The notes: generated from the letters alone by a model not told the origin. A DNA stretch of 64,000 nucleotides from Liolophura sinensis (GCF_032854445.1 NC_088306.1:64501-128500), one strand, 5' to 3'; positions 40,001 to 55,000 are shown, counted from the first letter of the stretch. A program made the numbers and translations.

Positions 40001-43000
40001 TTCATTATTATTCAGTGATACTTATTTGATTGGAGTTTGATGCCATACTGAAGAATATTTCATTGATGCGATGGCATAATGGGAAGGAAACTGCATAGAG
40101 CTGGGGGGGGGGGGGGGGACCCTTGACCAACCATAGGTTGCTGGAAGACCTGCACACGTACGATAAGACAGGAAGCCAACATGAGTTGAAAGCATCCAAG
40201 AAACAGAAAGTGAATTCAAAGAATTTATATCTCATTTAAAATATCTCACGCCAAACCAACGCAGGCAGCAAGATGGCTTTGACTTGCCTAGGAATACACA
40301 AGGCCACCTGCACACAAACTTAAATTTGGACAAAAATGCTGATAATTTTTGGCACTGAGACCAAAGCATGACAGAGGAACAAACCACAGATCAGAACTAA
40401 TATTCTCTGCTGCATTTTTGCGGAAGCAATGAATAATAGATGTAACAGATGATCATACATGTAACAGATGATAACAGATGTAACAGATGATAATACCACT
40501 AAGGTGTTCAAGTGAGACTTGAAATGCCACCTAGAATCGTGAACATTACCAGTCTCCCGCTGACACCCGCCAGTTTCCCGCTGCGTTTTTCCACCATCAA
40601 AGCTTCCAGCACTTTCCCGCGGCTCTTGGACGCTTCCATGGAGGATTTTGCTGTTTCCACTTTGACTCGCAAATCTTTGAGCTAAAATTGGCAAGAGGAA
40701 AATGTTCAGTCCTATCAGAACGACAAGGTTTATGAGAAATGCCAACAGGTGACTAATGTATGCATCTGGGAACTTCTTTCACATAAATTATTTTTATGGG
40801 ACAGCTGCAATAGCTTGCTCATTAGACTTGCCAGACTAGTTGACAGCGAAGTAAAGCAAGACAGCAGGAACTGCTGCATGTACTGTCAAGAAATAGGATC
40901 TAAAAGCCTGATAATCTGAAATATCACAAAGGACTGTTCTCCAAACTCTAACTGATTTATTTACTTTATCTGACAGCCAGCATTATGGTGGCAGAAAACC
41001 TGAATAATGTGAGAAACAAAACAACCTTCTGAAAAACCTTGCATGACCTTTTGTTTTTTTTCCTTTTGTTTTGATTGCCCAAATTACACAAAAGATTATG
41101 CCTCCATATTCAAAATCCACATTTATGAGCAGAATATGGGCACCAAATCTAACAGCCATGTCAATAACTTTTGTGAAATTGTGTCCACAAGTAACCAGGA
41201 CACCAGACAGACAGATGGGGACACAAAAGACACCAGATAGACAGGCAGGGACACAAAGGATCTCAGACAGACAGAAGAGGACACAAAAACCACAAACCTC
41301 CTGGGTCGCTTGAGCTTCAGTTTGGATGGCCGTCTGTAAATCATTGTGAATTTGTTTCAGGGATTTCTCAGCTTCTGGAATCTTTTGTTCAAACTCTGCC
41401 ACTTCCCTGTAAACAGAAGCAATAAAAAGTTTTAGTACGGTCACGCACCTGCCTCTTCCCTGGCAACAGAAGCTACAAACAGTTATAGTACAGTCCCACG
41501 TCTGCCTCTTTCCTGGCAACAGAAGCAACAAATAGTTATAGTATGGTCCCACGTCTGCATCTTCCCTGGCAACAGAAGCAACAAATAGTTATAGTACGGT
41601 CCCACGTCTGCATCTTCCCTGGCAACAGAAGCAATAAACAGTTATAGTACGGCCCCACGTCTGCCTCTTCCCTGGCAAGAGAAGCTACAAATAGTTATAG
41701 TATGGTCCTACGTCTGCATCTTCCCTGGCAACAGAAGCAACAAATAGTTATAGTACGGCCCCACGTCTGCATCTTCCCTGGCAACAGAAGCAAGAAATAG
41801 TTATAGTACGGTCCCATGTCTGCCTCTTCCCTGGCAACAGAAGCAAGAAATAGTTATAGTACGGCCCCACGTCTGCATCTTCCCTGGCAACAGAAGCAAC
41901 AAATAGTTATAGTATGGTCCCACGTCTGCATCTTCCCTGGCAACAGAAGCAATAAACAGTTATAGTACGGTCCCACGTCTGCCTCTTCCCTGGCAAGAGA
42001 AGCAACAAATAGTTATAGTATGGTCCCACGTCTGCATCTTCCCTGGCAAGAGAAGCAAGAAATAGTTATAGTACGGCCCCACGTCTGCATCTTCCCTGGC
42101 AACAGAAGCAACAAATAATTACAGTATGGTCCCACGTCTGCATGTTCCCTGGCAACGGAAGCAACAAATAGTTATAGTGCGGTCCCACGTCTGCCTCTCC
42201 CCTCGAAGCAACAAATAGTCATAGCATGATCATAAGTCTGCCTCTTCCCTGGTAACAGAAATGCTTACCATTAGCTACATGCATATAGCTATTACTATCA
42301 GTTTTATTTATTTTACATAGAAGAGCAACCTTATCTGATGCCTCAATGACAAACTGACATGTAATCAAACCATTTCAGTTGTATATCTGACATCAAAACT
42401 ATAAAATAGTTAAAATGGTTTATATGAAGTAAAATTTACTGCATAATGATACAGGACATGGTAGTGACAAAACAGGCTCACTTTTTGCGCTCCTTCAGCA
42501 AGGTTGTTGTTCTCTCTAGATTCTTTTGGGCAGTTTCCAATTTGTTTTTCTCAGACTGTTGATTACTGAGGTAGATATCCAGTTCTGATTGAGCCACCTC
42601 AAACTGTCAAGAAAAACATCAAACTGTCAAACAAACGGTCAAGGAAAACATCAAACTGTCACGAAAAACATCAAACTGTCAAACAAAACCGTCAAGAAAA
42701 ACATCAAACTGTCATGATAAGCATCAAACTGTCAAACAAACCGTCAAGAAAAACATCAAACTGTCAAGAAAAGCATCAAACTGTCAAGAAAAATATCACA
42801 TTTCACACAAAGACACAAAAATGTCAACAATTACATCAAAATACATGGGAATCTCAACAAACTGAGCAGAAATACAGTTTCTGTAACTGTTTTGAGGCTT
42901 TCAATTGCCCAAAAATGAAAACCTCTAATCGCAGCAAGAAGAGTGTTGTACCTTTGATTTGGTTTCGTTCACAGCTGTTTGCAGTACCAGTAGCTCTTCT

Positions 43001-46000
43001 TGGCTCTTCTCTTTCTCTTCTTGAAGTCCCTGAGTAAACAAATTTGCTTGTTAGTGGCTATAAACAGGAGAGTTAATAACCTATGTCATCATCTGAGTCC
43101 CGCGGGCTGATCTCATCATCCAAGTCCTGCAATCTGATGTCATCATCCAAGTCCCACAGTCTGATGTCATCATCTGAGTCCCACAGTCTGATGTCATCAT
43201 CTGAGTCTCACCATTAGATGTCATCACTTGAGTCTTGCGGTTTGATGTCATCATCCAAGTCCTGCAGTCTGATATCATCACCTGAGTCCTGCAGTCTGAT
43301 GTCATCATTCGAGTCCCGCAGTCTGATGTCATCACCTGAGTCCTGCAGCCTGATGTCATCATCCTAGTCCTGCAGTCTGGTCTAATGTCATCATTCGAGT
43401 CCCACACTCTGATGTCATCATCCGAGTCCAGCAGTCTGATGTCATCATTTGAGTCCCACAGTCTGATGTCATCATCTGAGTCCTGCAGTCTAATGTCATC
43501 ATCCGAGTCCTGCAGTCTGGTCTAATGTCATCATCCGAGTCCCGCAGTCTGATGTCATCATCTGGGTCCCACAGTCTGATGTCATCATCTGAGTCTCGCT
43601 GTTTGATGTCATCAACCGAGTCCCGCAGTCTGATGTCATCATCTGAGTCTCGCTGTTTGATGTCATCAACCGAGTCCCACAGTCTGATGTCATCATCTGA
43701 GTCTTGCTGTCTGATGTCATCAACCGAGTCCCGCAGTCTGATGTCATCATCTGAGTCTCACGGTTTGATGTCATCACCTGAGTCCCGGGGTCTGATGTCA
43801 TCATCTGGGTCCCGCAGTCTGATGTCATCATCTGAGTCGCGCAGTCTGGTCTGATGTCATCCATCCGAGTCCCACAGTCTGATGTCATCATCCGAGTCCC
43901 GCAGTCTGATGTCATCATCTGAGTCCCGCAGTCTGACAGCTGGTACACAATCACAACTTATCTAGATGTATGTTTATAGTGTTATAACCCAGGCACTCCC
44001 TACAGAATTCACCAAGTCTATTAACAGATTGTTTTCATAGGCTCTGGTATAGTTTAAAATAGAAAACTGAGAAACAAATATTAAGCATGTGAACTAAGCA
44101 TAATGCTGGGCTTGTGTTCAAGTCTGGAATTTTGTGCAACAGGCATGGAAGGGCCTCATACTTTTGTCTGTTTGTCGTACAACAAAGTAACACGAGTGAC
44201 ACATTCTAGGCAAGCCTACTCATGTGTTATTGAAACTCCAATAACGCCTTTTGTGATTGATAACACAAAGGCAGTAAGCAAAAGCATCACAAATAGATAA
44301 AATGAAATGTCAACCATTCTCACCACAATAATGTGATGAGAGACTATAAGGTTCGATGTTCTGATTTCAGGTTCACTAGTCACGTTTCTTCAGGCTGCCG
44401 CACAACTAGCAGCAGCTGGAACAAGGACTGTCACTGGATTGTTCAGGGAACATCACGCAGGCCAAGCAAGTCCATTTACATAATTGTTTTTTAATCCAAT
44501 AGTCTGGAAATTTTGACTTAAATGATGGTGGTCAGTTCTATGGGAAGAGGAAACCACAGTACCTGAAGTAAATCACAGACAACTGACAGCCGATTCTAGG
44601 ACAAGAAGGCTTTGACAGAGCTGAGTCTTTGTTCTATGGGAAGAGGAAACCACAGTACCTGAAGTAAATCACAGACAACTGACAGTCGATTCTAGGACAA
44701 GAAGGCTTTGACAGAGCTGAGTCTTTGTTCTATGGGAAGAGGAAACCACAGTACCTGAAATAAATCACAGACAACTGACAGTCGATTCTAGGACAAGAAG
44801 GCTTTGACAGACCTGAGTCTTTGTCTTCAGGGATTCCATGACTGGGATGGAACCCACAACCCTTGTGTCCTGACATTCAGCTGGATGATCACCAGCCAGC
44901 AGAAGACAGTAGGTTCTAGGACAAGAAGGCTTTGACAGACCTGAGTCTTTGTCTTCAGGGAGACTTTGACTGGGATGGAACACACACCCCTTGTGTCCTG
45001 ACTTTCTGCTGGATCATCACCAGCCAGCAGAAGACAGTAGGTTCTAGGACAAGAAGGCTTTGACAGACCTGAGTCTTTGTCTTCAGGGAGACTTTGACTG
45101 GGATGGAACACACACCCCTTGTGTCCTGACCTTCTGCTGGATCATCACCAGCCAGCAGAAGACAGTAGGTTCTAGGACAAGAAGGCTTTGACTGACCTAA
45201 GTCTTTGTCTTCAGGGATTCCATGACTGGGATGGAACACACACCCTTGTGTCCTGACTTTCTGCTGGATCATCACTATGATCTGAATGACAAACCTGGGT
45301 CTCGGTTTTCAGAGAGTCCATGACAGCTTTCAGCTTCTCTTCCTCTTTGGCTTTGTTCACCTCCTTCTCCTCCAACTCTTTTGTTAGCCTCTCCATGGCC
45401 TTCTCACTCTGCTCAGGCACTTTTTGTAGCTCCTCAACCTGGAGAGTTTCAAAGACAGAAAAATATTACATCTTATTTGCAGATTTGCACAATTTCATCA
45501 CTTTCAGCACTTCTGAACCAAACGTAGCTTCACACACTGCACAATTTCATCACTTTCAGCACTTCTGAGCCAAACATGTAGCTTCACACACTGCACAATT
45601 TCATCACTTTCAGCACTTCTGAACCAAACATGTAGCTTCAAACACTGCACAATTTTATCACCCTGAGCACTTCTAAGCCAAACATGTAGCTTCACACACT
45701 GCACAATTTCATCACTTTCAGCACTTCTGAGCCAAACAAGTAGCTTCACACACTGCACAATTTCATCACTTTCAGACCTTCTGAACCAAACATGTAGCTT
45801 CACACAATGCACAATTTTATCACTTTCAGCACTTCTGAACCAAACATGTAGCTTCAAACACTGCACAATTTTATCACCCTGAGCACTTCTAAGCCAAACA
45901 TGTAGCTTCACACAATGCACAATTTCATCACTTTCAGCACTTCTGAGCCAAACATGTAGCTTCACACACTGCACAATTTCATCACTTTCAGACCTTCTGA

Positions 46001-49000
46001 GCCAAACATGTAGCTTCACACAATGCATAATTTCATCACTTTCAGACCTTCTGAGCCAAACATGTAGCTTCACACACTGCACAATTTCATCACTTTCTGC
46101 ACTTCTGAACCAAACAAGTAGCTTCACACACTGCACAATTTCATCACTTTCAGCACTTCTGAACCAAACAAGTAGCTTCACACACTGCACAATTTCATCA
46201 CTTTCAGCACTTCTGAACCAAACAAGTAGCTTCACACACTGCACAATTTCATCACTTTCAGCACTTCTGAGCCAAACATGTTGCTTCACACACTGCACAA
46301 CTTCATCACTTTCAGCGCTTCTGAACCAAACATGTAGCTTCACACACTGCACAATTTCATCACCCTGAGCAGTTCTGAGCCAAACATGTAGCTTCACACA
46401 CTGCACAATTTCATCACCCTGAGCAGTTCTGAGCCAAACATGTAGCTTCACACACCTGCACAATTTCATCACCCTGAGCAGTTCTGAGCCAAACTGAGGA
46501 CAACCCAATGCGAGAGTTTCTACATCCAATGTCATGGTCACAGTTTCTACATCACAACATCACAGTTTCTACATCAGAACGTCATGGGTACAGTTCCTAC
46601 ATCACAACATTATGGGCAGAGTTTCTACATCACAACGTCATAGTCACTTTTCTACATTACGACGTCATAGTCACTTTTCTACATTATGCCATGGTCAAAA
46701 TTTCTATATCTCAATGCCTTGGTCACCGTTTCTATATCACAACGCATGGTCACAGTGTCTATATCATAATGCCATGGTCACAGTGTCTATATCATAACGC
46801 CATGGTCACAGTGTCTATATCATAACGCCATGGTCACAGTGTCTATATCATAACGCCTCATGGTCACAGTGTCTATATCATAATGCCATGGTCACAGTGT
46901 CTATATCATAATGCCATGGTCACAGTGTCTATATCATAATGCCCATGGTCACAGTGTCTATATCATAACGCCATGTCACAGTGTCTATATCATAACGCCA
47001 TGGTCCACAGTGTCTATATCATAACGCCATGGTCACAGTGTCCTATATCATAACGCCATGGTCACAGTGTCTATATCATAACACCATGGTCACAGTGTCT
47101 ATATCATAATGCCATGGTCACAGTGTCTATATCATAATGCCATGGTCGCAGTGTCTATATCACAACGCCATGGTCACAGTGTCTATATCATAATGCCATG
47201 GTCACAGTGTCTATATCATAATGCCATGGTCACAGTGTCTATATCATAATGCCATGGTCGCAGTGTCTATATCACAACGCCATGGTCAACAGTTTCTACG
47301 TCACAACGTCTTGGTCACAGTTTCTACGTCACAACTTCATGGTCACAGTTTCTACATCACAACGTCTTGGTCACAGTTTCTACGTCACAACTTCATGGTC
47401 ACAGTTTCTACATCACAACGTCTTGGTCACAGTTTTCTACGTCACAACTTCAATTTTAGAAACAAAGTGTACCTTCTTTTTTTCTTGCTCTAAAGATTTC
47501 TCCAGTTTCTTTGCATTGGCTTTACAGTGCTTAAAATCTTCTCTGCACTTTACATCTTGTTTTTCAAATTCAGCAAACTCGTCCTTTCTTTCCTCACAAG
47601 CCTTCACCGTCGCTTCATATTCTCTGTAAGTACCAAAAATTAAATCAATGAAAACTGCGCAAAACTAAAAGTGCATGTATATTCAATGGAAGTGCACTAA
47701 CACTAATGACACCAAAAACTGGGTTCCTTTTCACAAAACCAGTTCTGTCATAATCTTGTGATGCACAACACTGGGCTGAAATACTGGAGACTGCTGTATT
47801 TCACCTAAAGCTTGGTCTGTAACCATGCACTTTCTGAAGCACTTAGGAGCCATAAAATGATACCTCTGAAACCAACATTTCTGATCAAAAATTAATTGAT
47901 TAGTCTCTGAGCAGTTTTCTACACAAACTTACTTGTATACTCTGTGGGTAGGCTTCTCTGTATGGATCGGTCAAATGTTACCTTTCTGATCACACATGGT
48001 AACTGTCTGAAGTCTCTGAGCAGTCTCTACACAAACTTACTTGTATACTCTGTGGGTAGGCTTCTCTGTATGGATCAGTCAAATGTTACCCCTCTGATCA
48101 CACATGGTAACTGTCTGAAGTCTCTGAGCAGTTCTCTACACAGACTTACCTGTATACTTTCTGGGTAAGCTTCTCTGTATGGATCGGTCAAATGTTACCC
48201 CTCTGATCACACATGGTAACTGTCTGAAGTCTCTGAGCAGTTCTCTACACAGACTTACTTGTATACTCTGTGGGTAAGCTTCTCTGTATGGATCGGTCAA
48301 ATGTTACCCCTCTGATCACACATGGTAACTGTCTGAAGTCTCTGAGCAGTTCTCTACACAGACTTACTTGTATACTTTGTCTCTGCATGGATCGGTCAAA
48401 TGTTACCCCTCTGATCACACATGGTAACTGTCTGAAGTCCCCTGAACAGTTCTCTACACAGACTTACTTGTATACTTTGTCTCTGCATGGATCGGTCAAC
48501 TGCTGCCCCTCTGATCACACATGGTAACTGTCTGAAGTCCCCTGAACAGTTCTCTACACAGACTTACTTGTATACTTTCTGGGCAAGCTTCTCTGTATGG
48601 ATCGGTCAAATGTTACCCCTCTGATCACACATGGTAACTGTCTGAAGTCTCTGAGCAGTTTTCTACACAGACTTACTTGTATACTCTGTGGGTAAGCTTC
48701 TCTGTATGGATCGGTCAAATGTTACCCCTCTGATCACACATGGTAACTGTCTGAAGTCTCTGAGCAGTTCTCTACACAGACTTACTTGTATACTTTGTCT
48801 CTGCATGGATCAGTCAACTGCTGCCCCTCTGATCACACATGCTGTCTGAAGTCCCCTGAACAGTTCTCTACACAGACTTACTTGTATACTTTGTCTCTGC
48901 ATGGATCAGTCAACTGCTGCCCCTCTGATCACACATGCTGTCTGAAGTTCCCTGAACAGTTCTCCTACATAGACTCACTTGTATACTTTCTTGTAGGTCC

Positions 49001-52000
49001 TTATTCTTCTCTTTCTTCTGGCTACTGAGCTCATCTAGTTTAGTCGTCAACCCTGTCATGCCTTCTTTTATCCGATCTCTCTCCTCAACAGCTTTCTGTT
49101 CCTCATGGGAAAAAACGTGCCTGAAACAGTGAAAGTTAAATTTTTTTATAAATGACTCAAACTGATTCCCTGCACATTGTTTAATGCTTTTTTTACCTCA
49201 CATATACTTGATGAAAGTGCTTTCTTTGCTATTGAATAAACCAAGGCGGTATATCTTACAGAAATTTCTGATAAAGTGTGTTCTTCTGTCGGATAATTTC
49301 GTTCTCCAATCGTAGATACTCCAAAGCCTCATTCTTTGGACCTTCCAAGTTGTCCTTCTCTTTTTCCACAGTCTTAACTCTATTCAGCTGAAAGCAAAGA
49401 AAACAAACATTTAAAAATCACAGAAATTTTTTTGGTGGTTGTGAGTGGCCAAAAAATGAACAGGCAGACAGATTGTTGATCAAAATTGGAAGATGAGGAG
49501 CAGTTCTTGTACAGACCGACAGACCTACATTAGTCATCCCTCACTATCACTGAATCATGTCAGAAAAGAAGCTCAACAGTATTATGAGCTAATATTGTGG
49601 ATACAACAGAGAGCACTGACCTTCTCTCCGCGGAGTTCGTTGAGTTCCTCCACACGTTTTGACAGCTGTTCAATGGGCTCCTGGTAGCGACTACTGCCAA
49701 TGATGTCCTCCAGAAACTCCAGCATGCCTTCATCATGTTCTGTCTGACCTTTAGGCTTCATCATAGCAATCTGCTCCACCTCACCCTACAACATGTGATT
49801 GATTCATTGATCGATTATTTAAAAAGACAAAGGATTAGCCAAAAATTTGGATTCAGAATTGACTTTATTTGATAATTGTTCAATGCGATTATGCACAATT
49901 TCCAGGTATACCATGGTGGTCAGTTGTACGGGCGGAGAAAATCAGAGTGCCCAGGAAAACCAAGGGCATAATTAAATTTCCCACAAGTTTTGTACCCATT
50001 TTTGTACCCATTTCCAGGTAAATACCGCACAAACCAGGACAAGTGCTCTCCAACAGCCACAGTTGACCATGAGCGCAGCAGGCACAAATTTAGAGGCAGA
50101 GAATGGAACTCCAGAAGTTTGTAGGGATGAGGGCCATCTCTCAAGGAAATGTAGCTGTTGTTCAGAGTTTACCTGAAGGATGAGGAATCTGTTATGATCA
50201 AGGTCAATCCCATTTCCTCGCAACAAAGTTGCCACTTCTTTCCATGTTGCACGTTTCCCATTAACACAGTAGTAAGAGCTGTTGTCACGCCCTGCAGTAC
50301 GGGAAACCACGAACTTGGAGTTCGGAACAACCTCATAGTCATTTTCTCCAGACTGTGGAAAATGTAACAGAAAAGCGTGAATGAAACATCAAATACATAG
50401 CACTGATATGATTTATTGAGCACTGCATTAAACCTTAAGCAAAGAGATAAATTCAAAATAGAGAATGTCTTTACCTAAATCTCGAGGCCTGACAAAAAGT
50501 CCTGGCATGAGTCAGCCTTAAACTCGCAAAAGGTTCTCCATCCTCACCACTCTTTCCACTGAGCTACCCACGTACACAGACTGGTACGCTTATTTACATT
50601 TACGAGTCAGTTTACATGTACAATTATTTAGTTGTTTGAATTGGATACAAAATTGGTGGAAAACAAGGCACCAAACAAGAGTGTCAATGACCCCTTGACC
50701 AGCGAAAACAAGGCACCAAACACTCACACAAGTGTCAATGACCCTTTGACCAGCGAAAACAAGGCACCGAACACTCACACAAGTGTCACTGACCCCTTGA
50801 CTAGCGAAAACAAGGCACCAAACAAAAGTGTCAATGACCCCTTGACCAGCGAAAACAAGGCACCAAACACTCACACAAGTGTCAATGACCCTTTGACCAG
50901 CGAAAACAAGGCACCGAACACTCACACAAGTGTCACTGACCCCTTGACCAGCGAAAACAAGGCACCAAACACTCACACAAGTGTCACTGACGCCTTGACC
51001 AGCGAAAACAAGGCACCAAACACTCACACAAGTGTCAATGACCCCTTGACCAGTGAAAACAAGGCATCAAACACTCACACAAGTGTCAATGACCCCTTGT
51101 AATTAGGGCCCAATGACCAGGGAAAACAAGACACAAAACACTCACACAAGTGTCACTGACCCCTACTTGTAATTAGGGCCCATTGACCAGGGAAAACAAG
51201 ACGCCAAACACTCACACAAGTGTCACTGACCCCTACTTGTAATTAGGGCCCCATGACCAGTGAAATCAAGACGCCAAACACTCACACAAGAGTCAATGAC
51301 CCTTTGTTTTAATTAGGGCCCAATGACCAGGGAAAACAAGACACGAAATACTCACACAAGAGTCAATGACCCCTACTTGTAATTAGGGCCCATTGACCAG
51401 GGAAAACAAGACGCCAAACACTCACACAAGTGTCACTGACCCCTACTTGTAATTAGGGCCCCATGACCAGTGAAATCAAGACGCCAAACACTCACACAAG
51501 AGTCAATGACCCCTACTTGTAATTAGGGCCCCATGGCCAGTGAAAACAAGACACCAAACATTCACACAAGAGTCAATGACCCCTACTTGTAATTAGGGCC
51601 CCATGACCAGTGAAATCAAGACACAAAACACTCACACAAGTGTCACTGACCCCTACTAGTAATTAGGGCCCCATGACCAGTGGAAATCAAGACACAAAAC
51701 ACTCATACAAGCGTCACTGACCCCTACTTGTAATTCGGAGCCCCATGACCAGGGAAAACAAGACACGAAACACTCACACAAGTGTCACTGACCCTTTGTT
51801 TTAATTAGGGCCCAATGACCAGGGAAAACAAGACACGAAACACTCACACAAGAGTCAATGACCCCTACTTGTAATTAGGGCCCATTGACCAGGGAAAACA
51901 AGACACCAAACATTCACACAAGAGTCAATGACCCCTAGTTGTAATGAGGGCAACATAACCAGTGAAATCAAGACACAAAACACTCACACAAGTATCACTG

Positions 52001-55000
52001 ACCCCTAGTTGTAATTAGGGCCCAATGACCAGCGAAAACAAGATACCAATCACTCACACAAGAGTCAATGACCCCTACTTGTAATTAGGGCCCCATGACC
52101 AGCGAAAACAAGACGCCAAACTCACACAAATGTCACTGACCCCTACCTGTAATTAGGGCCCCATGACCAGTGAAATCAAGACGCCAAACACTCACACAAG
52201 AGTAAATGACCCCTACTTGTAATTAAGGCCCCATGGCCAGTGAAAACAAGACACCAAACATTCACACAAGAGTAATGACCTCTAGTTGTAATGAGGGCAA
52301 CATAACCAGTGAAATCAAGACGCAAAACACTCACACAAGTATCACTGACCCCTAGTTGTAATTAGGGCCTCATGACCAGGAAAAACAAGACACCAAACAC
52401 TCACACAAGTGTCACTGACCCCTATTTGTAATTAGGGCCCCATGACCAGTGAGAGCGGGAACACCTACAAATTCTCTGTCTCAGGATGAGTGAGAGCGGG
52501 AACACCTACAAATTCTCTGTCTAATGACCAGTGAGAGCGAGAATACATACAAATTCTCTGTCCCAGGACGGGTGAGAGCAGGAACACCTACAAATTCTCT
52601 GTCTCAAGACGAGTGAGAGCGGGAACACCTACAAATTCTCTGTCTCATGACCAGTGAGAGCGGGAACACCTACAAATTCTCTGTCTCAAGACGAGCGAGT
52701 GCGAAACACCTTCAAATTCTCTGTCTCAGGAAGAGTGAGAGCAGAACACCTACAAATTCTCTGTCTCATGACCATTGAGAGCGGGACACCTACAAATTCT
52801 CTGTCTCAGGACGAGTGAGAGCGGGAACACATACAAATTCTCTGTCTCAGGACGAGTGAGAGCAGGAACACCTACAAATTCTCTGTCTCAGGAGAGTGAG
52901 AGTGGGAACACATACAAATTCTCTGTCTCAGGACGAGTGAGAGCGGGGAACACATATATATTCTCTGTCTCAGGACGAGTGAGAGAGGGAACACCTACAA
53001 ATTCTCTGTCTCATGACCATTGAGAGCGGGAACACATATATATTCTCTGTCTCATGGCCAGTGAGAGCGAGAACACATACAAATTCTCTGTCTCATGACC
53101 AGTGAGAGCGGGAACACCTACAAATTCTCTGTTTCAATGAGTGAGAGCGGGAACAATACAAATTCTCTGTCTCATGACCAGTGAGAGCGGGAACACCTAC
53201 AAATTCTCTGTTTCATGACGAGTGAGAGCGGGAACACATACAAATTCTCTGTCTCATGACCAGTGAAAACGGGAACACATACAAATTCTCTGTCCTCATC
53301 ACCAGTGAGAGCGGGAACACATACAAATTCTCTGTCTCATGACCAGTGAAAACGGGAACACCTACAAATTCTCTGTCCAAGACCAGATGTATCTATTCAT
53401 TTGGACCAGTACACTGAACGGTGTAGTGGGATCAGTGTCGATAATCATAATATTGAAATTGATACATTTCTTGGTGTCGGTAGCTGGAGACTTACCCCTG
53501 TGTCAATGATCTTCTGGAAGTGCACGGCCACGGTACAAGACTGGGTGTCACGATGTTCATCACTGTTGTGGATGAGGACGCTTATTTTCTTGGAGCGGAT
53601 CTTGTTGGCACGGAAACCAAACACAAACAGCATGGAGTCGATCACATTGGATTTACCACTGCCATTTGGACCAACGATCGACGTAAAACTCTGCAACAAC
53701 AATGAAAATACCGTACAGAATGACAAAGATTAAAAATCCTAAGAAAAATTTACATGAAATATTGTTGCAAAGATAGTATAAAGTTGAACAACTAAGATTC
53801 TTGTTATTTTAAAAAACAACAACCAATGAAAATTAAGTCACAAAATTCATTAAATGGGCCGGGAAGACATATTTCATTACATCATACGATGTTACATAAA
53901 CCATAAAGAACACAATGGGGAAATTTAAAATCCCCACAAGGCAAAAACACAAACCTTATGAAATGGCCCTAAAGTCTGTTTACCAGCGTAGGATTTGAAG
54001 TTTTCATTCTCGATGTGGGTTATCATTAGACGTGGTCCATTGACGTCATACGTGGCAACTTTCTCTGGAGCAGGAGGCACCTCAATCGTTCCGTAATCTG
54101 TAATCACATGCAGGTAAAACAATGAATTACTCTAATAATGAGCACACTTACTGTTCTGTTAATTAGCTAATAGGCTGCCACCTTAAAAATCATCTTATGC
54201 TCATTTTCAAAAATGTACGCAGAAATGAACCTTGCTCTCGCAACTACATGTGGGGCTGCCAGGCATAAACCATGAACGAAGCTGTCAAAATAGCTGGGCG
54301 TTCTTTGGTCCAATCAAAAAGAAGTTTAAAACATTGTAGGTAAAGGACTGGGGCTGGAGGGTCATGATTGTCATTAGGTAATCGGGCAGTAAATGAGGTT
54401 TAGATAGGTAAGCCGGGATGGCATGAAGTGGGGAATATATAAATATATAAATGAGGGCAGATTTGGATACAGACAGGCACTGGTCAATGCAAACTGACAC
54501 AACAGAGAAGACTGTCAAGCTTATCAAGTTTGTGACACATTTGCATTGTTCAAACCAAACCATCTCCAACTTACTTGGTTTGTTCTCCGTACTTGTGTGT
54601 AGGGGTTCCAGCTGTAGCGGGGGGGGGGGGGGGGGGGGAGGGGGTAGGAGGGGTCAGTAATGGGCTGTCTCCCACTACCCTACTTCTGCTATATGGGACA
54701 CAGTTGCAGAGACACCACTATTGGTTGTGTTGTGGCTGCTCTTGTAAGAATGAGTGTAAGTATGTACCATCACTTTTCAAATATACATGATGCTTGTTTT
54801 ACATATATCGATGTATTTTTCACTGGGCTCTGAAATACCAGATTCCTATATATTGTTTTCTCTGTGAAGGCTTTGGGGAAGAACAGTTTGACTGCAAACT
54901 GACTGAGCAACCTTTGATAAATAAAGATATTATTATTATCAGTGATATGTCGGACAGACCAAACACCTAGGGAATGAATGATTATGACGCCACATCAGCA

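Noticed and set aside
37407..40001. Overlapping long frames on both strands (up to 383 codons) in the CA-rich array
   Set aside because: All follow the repeat composition, occur in several frames at once and resemble no protein. The only real coding sequence in the range is SMC4 exon 14 (39758-39960).
45504..46541. 345-codon minus-strand frame with an 18-residue repeat
   Set aside because: It equals the 54-bp intronic minisatellite read in frame; no start context, splice signals or family resemblance.
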